A stretch of DNA of 64,000 bases from Cryptomeria japonica (Eukaryota > Streptophyta > Pinopsida > Cupressales > Cupressaceae): positions 181,804,977 to 181,868,976 of the forward strand of contig NC_081411.1 in assembly GCF_030272615.1 (NCBI RefSeq), read 5' to 3'. Numbering within the stretch: the stretch's first letter is position 1; each line of letters opens with the position of its first letter. Made by a program: the position numbers and the translations under genes. This document shows, one piece after another, positions 61,112 to 64,000 of the stretch. A model generated the notes under the pieces. That model was not told where the DNA came from. It did no database searches and worked only from the letters and a program-made list of their open reading frames with translations.

Positions 61112-62523
61112 TTGATCTAACTTGTCTTGCACTTTAGCAAATTCTCCACACCCTTGTTCTACTATAGAATTTTGCCACTCAATCTTTTTCCTGCACACAT
61201 AGAGGATGTTATAATGCAGGCCCTATATTGATTTTTCTAACAGAAACTTCATGATGTCATATTTTTGTACATCAACCATTTGAGCTACCACAACTTTCCA
61301 TTTGGTTTCTTCTTTCTTCCAATTGATAATTTTTGTCTCTAGCTCTTTCATTATAGCTATGGCATTCTCATACACCTTGCTCAAATTTTTGAAGTATTAT
61401 GTGCCAAACTAAGTGATTCCCTCCAACCATTCTAGGAAAATCTCAGTAACCTACTTACTCTTGTGATTTTGGCCTAGAAGTTTTTGATTAACATGCGATT
61501 TAGAATCAAATGACATAGGCATCTATGAAATCGGCTGATCATTAGGATTATGAATGGCATCTATATACTCTGCCATATGCCTTAGATTTTCCTTAAGATC
61601 CTGCTTATTCTTCTCATCCTTCCATGTCCTATTAATTATTCTTTTGGTGGAGGCCTCCAAATGGTGTATGTCTGCCACACATGATCCATCATCTAAATTA
61701 AGTTTTTCAACATTGAAATCTTTTGCCAATGGATTCTCTACTTCCTTATCTGAAACATGGTGGGCTATCTCAGTAGTCCAATTACCTATATTGTGATCAA
61801 AATCAATTTTCAAAATAGTCTTTAGTCTTTTAGGTTTTGGAGTTTTACCCAAGCATTTGCTAACCATATCTTCAATAGGAACCAAGACATGAACCACATT
61901 TTTCTTCTTGCTACTAAGAGAAATGTCTAACCAATGATGAGTACTGGAACCTGCATCTTTCTTTGCTTGGGGTTCCTCAACACTTACAATGGCCAAGATC
62001 AATGAACCTTCAGTGCCTTCTTCTTATTTTTTTGGTTCTTCAACATTTCCAACTTCGAAGGTGGGTATCTCAATGTTTTTTTTTCCATTCTGTTCTCAGC
62101 TTCAGGAGACCCTTCCATATCAGCCACCACTATAATTTCTGGAAACTTTTTGTCCTCATTCTTGGTTCTTGACCTGGTAAAACAAGTTGTAAGCTGGCTA
62201 ACAAGGAAATTCTTTGAACTTTTGATAGTATCTCCCTCAAGATTAACCTTAGCACCACCTACATCACAAGTTTTAATAGACTTATTAGACAAATTTTTTT
62301 GAATAGGAGAATCTTAGATTACATGTTTTCCCAGTCTCTATTTTCACAGCCATTTCTTAGTTCCTTGGATAGTAGGGAAATTTATCATCTGAATTTGATC
62401 TCCTTATTTCTTATCCCACTCTATCTCAGGGATTGGGGAACCCCAGGTAATTTCTCTACATACTATGGGTCAATTAGATCTTCACTATCATCCATAATTC
62501 CTGTTATATTCATTCTAAGCTGA
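61112..62523 (-). pseudogene. Element I, downstream part of gag-like polyprotein
   Basis: On the minus strand a decayed frame continues from the block above: MDDSEDLIDP, then a Lys/Glu-rich segment (62292-61999, KNQKNKKKALKVH), then 62002-61523 (KCLGKTPKPKRLKTI; KENLRHMAEYIDAI), and a coiled-coil-like stretch to about 61120 (NWKKEETKWKVVVAQMVDV). Stops and frameshifts separate the pieces. No protease or polymerase motif is present. It resembles the tail of a large structural retroelement protein, but I cannot name the family. Confidence 0.45.
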
Positions 62524-62619
62524 AAGGAAATATTTTGGTCTACTGTGAACCTATAAAATGTTCTTCGTCTCACTTCAAATTCATTTCCTCAATCCTCCTA
62601 GAATTCTTCAAGTTGTGAA

Positions 62620-63951
62620 ACAAGAGAGAAACTCTCTTTAAAAGCTAAGTGTGCTTGAGCATAACCTTTGTTATCAAAATTTGGTTGAGCAACATGTGTT
62701 GAAGGTTAAGCTTCTTGAAATCAACCTCCAAGTTCAAGGCATCCAAAATAGAGTGACAAATATAATAACCCATCTTAACTGGGAAAGAGATGCCTCAATC
62801 TTGTCTAGCCATAGTCTTCTTGTCAATATGAGCAAGTTGCCTACACAATTCAATTAGCACAAAGTGATCAAGGGAAAACCTCGATAATTTAAATGGTTCT
62901 CCTTCAAACCCTCCAATCATGATATAGGTGAACCGAGGACACTGAATGAAATAACTTCCGTATGTATTCACTAGCTGCATAGCCTCATCAGATAACTACT
63001 TGTTCATATTTCCTTGTAGTTCACAAACTAGTCTCCTTGCAAACACATCATGAAGTCTTCTAAAATCTTCATGACATTTTTGTAGCTGAAGGTATGCATG
63101 GTATTCATAAATTTTCATCCCATCCACCCATTCTACATGATGCAAACCTGGCCAAGGTCTAACACACACCAAACAATAAAACAATTATGAGGACATATAG
63201 AAATTCCTATTTCTGAGGCAATTGCTTAGCGCTTCATGCAATCTCTCAGCAATTAATTCTACCCAAGCTATATATCTCTTCTCATCTAATATGACCTGTA
63301 TGTAAAAGTACATCCATTCTTCCCAATAAAATGTCTGCTAACTTCCTTTACCTTATGTAGCAAAATGACAATGTCTCTCACTTCTTTAATCAAATTCTGT
63401 CTAGTTAAGGGCTTGGGAAATTTGGAACAACCCTTTTGAAACTTCAGGAGCCAATTTATGGCTATAACACTTTTGTACTGGGTTTTCTTTTCTAATAAAA
63501 ACCCATATGAGGTGGTTATTGTCCAATCTTCATATGGCTATTTAGCGAGAATTTTAAAGACAACCATGATGGTTTCCCTATTCACATTCAACATGATGAC
63601 CCCATTTGCATTTTTGATACATCTATGTTCGGGGTCATACTTGTTCATGGACTCAAGTACTAACTTAGGGCACTATATAGAAGAAGGGAAAACTGAAGCT
63701 TCTATTAACTCACTGTCTACAATTCTTCCCATCATGGGTGAACTAGAGGAATTCTTATCTCTTTCTAAAAATTCATCTAAATCAGCATGAGATAGGGATG
63801 TATCCCCAAATTCTGGAAGAGAACAACTAAGACTAGATTCTGGCCCTGGTTTTGGTGGGATGGGTCTCATTTTCAAAAACCAAAATAGGAAGCAATAACA
63901 CCCACTACGTCTACTACAACAAAAATTAACAATTTCTTCCTTGAAGCACAT
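62620..63951 (-). pseudogene. Element I, N-terminal gag-like domain
   Basis: The likely start is ATG 63870 (MRPIPPKPGPESS), or 63951 in the same frame. A Ser/acidic N-terminus is followed by a conserved-looking domain with MNKYDPEHRCIKNANG, EDWTITTSYGFLLEK, RQNLIKEVRDIV, PWPGLHHVEWVDGMKIYEYHAY and YIMIGGFEGEPFKLSRF. Stop codons (for example 63673) and frameshifts near 63330, 63180 and 62990 break it up. I believe similar proteins occur in plant LTR elements without pol, but this is recollection and not a match I can demonstrate. No LTR for it is visible in the window. Confidence 0.5.
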
Positions 63952-64000
63952 AAATGATAGAGATGGTGAAGATTTTCACCTCACCTTTCATGTAACTATG

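Overview
The window looks like nuclear DNA of a land plant with a large, repeat-swamped genome. A gymnosperm is my best guess, because of old nested LTR elements that lack pol, long pyrimidine microsatellites and heavy nonsense decay. I see no intact host gene, rRNA, tRNA or prokaryotic feature. Almost every protein-like stretch belongs to a transposable element and most carry stop codons. The element letters A to I are mine.

Layout. Element G (plus strand, 1-5898) is the 3' part of a pol-less LTR retrotransposon. It is followed by a LINE remnant (about 5930-7106) and about 1 kb of unassigned sequence. Element A (8142-24537) is a 16.4 kb terminal-inverted-repeat (TIR) DNA transposon flanked by the 4-bp duplication ACTC. 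It carries a decayed transposase gene on the plus strand, a convergent spliced gene of about 10 exons on the minus strand, several tandem repeats, a palindromic satellite, long CT tracts and an inserted truncated copia element H (9666-12773). Two tandem duplications follow (24600-25770).

From 25798 to 59074 lies a nest of four elements, each with a readable target-site duplication. Gypsy-like element C (25798-59074, CCAAA) is interrupted by TIR element B (29117-53563, TTAG). B carries a satellite core into which pol-less element E (36548-51076, minus strand, AGCAC/AGTAT) inserted. E's ORF2 is in turn interrupted by gypsy-like element D (40411-48242, CTGAT). Removing D plus one copy of its duplication restores E's reading frame exactly. 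A solo LTR of the E family (F, 54081-55015, CAATC) also sits inside C. The remainder (59080-64000) is unassigned AT-rich sequence and a decayed minus-strand gag-like polyprotein gene (I).

The most notable system is the A/B transposon family. Both members start GGGTATGTGCA (or a near match), both have 4-bp duplications, and both carry the same palindromic satellite next to pyrimidine tracts. A encodes a DDE-type transposase with DFxENY, SDNCxAQFKN and HGKG signatures plus an unfamiliar multi-exon partner gene. B has no recognisable gene and looks like a foldback-type, non-autonomous relative. Elements C, D, E and G are gag-only (C and D also carry a protease-like region) and would need enzymes from elsewhere.
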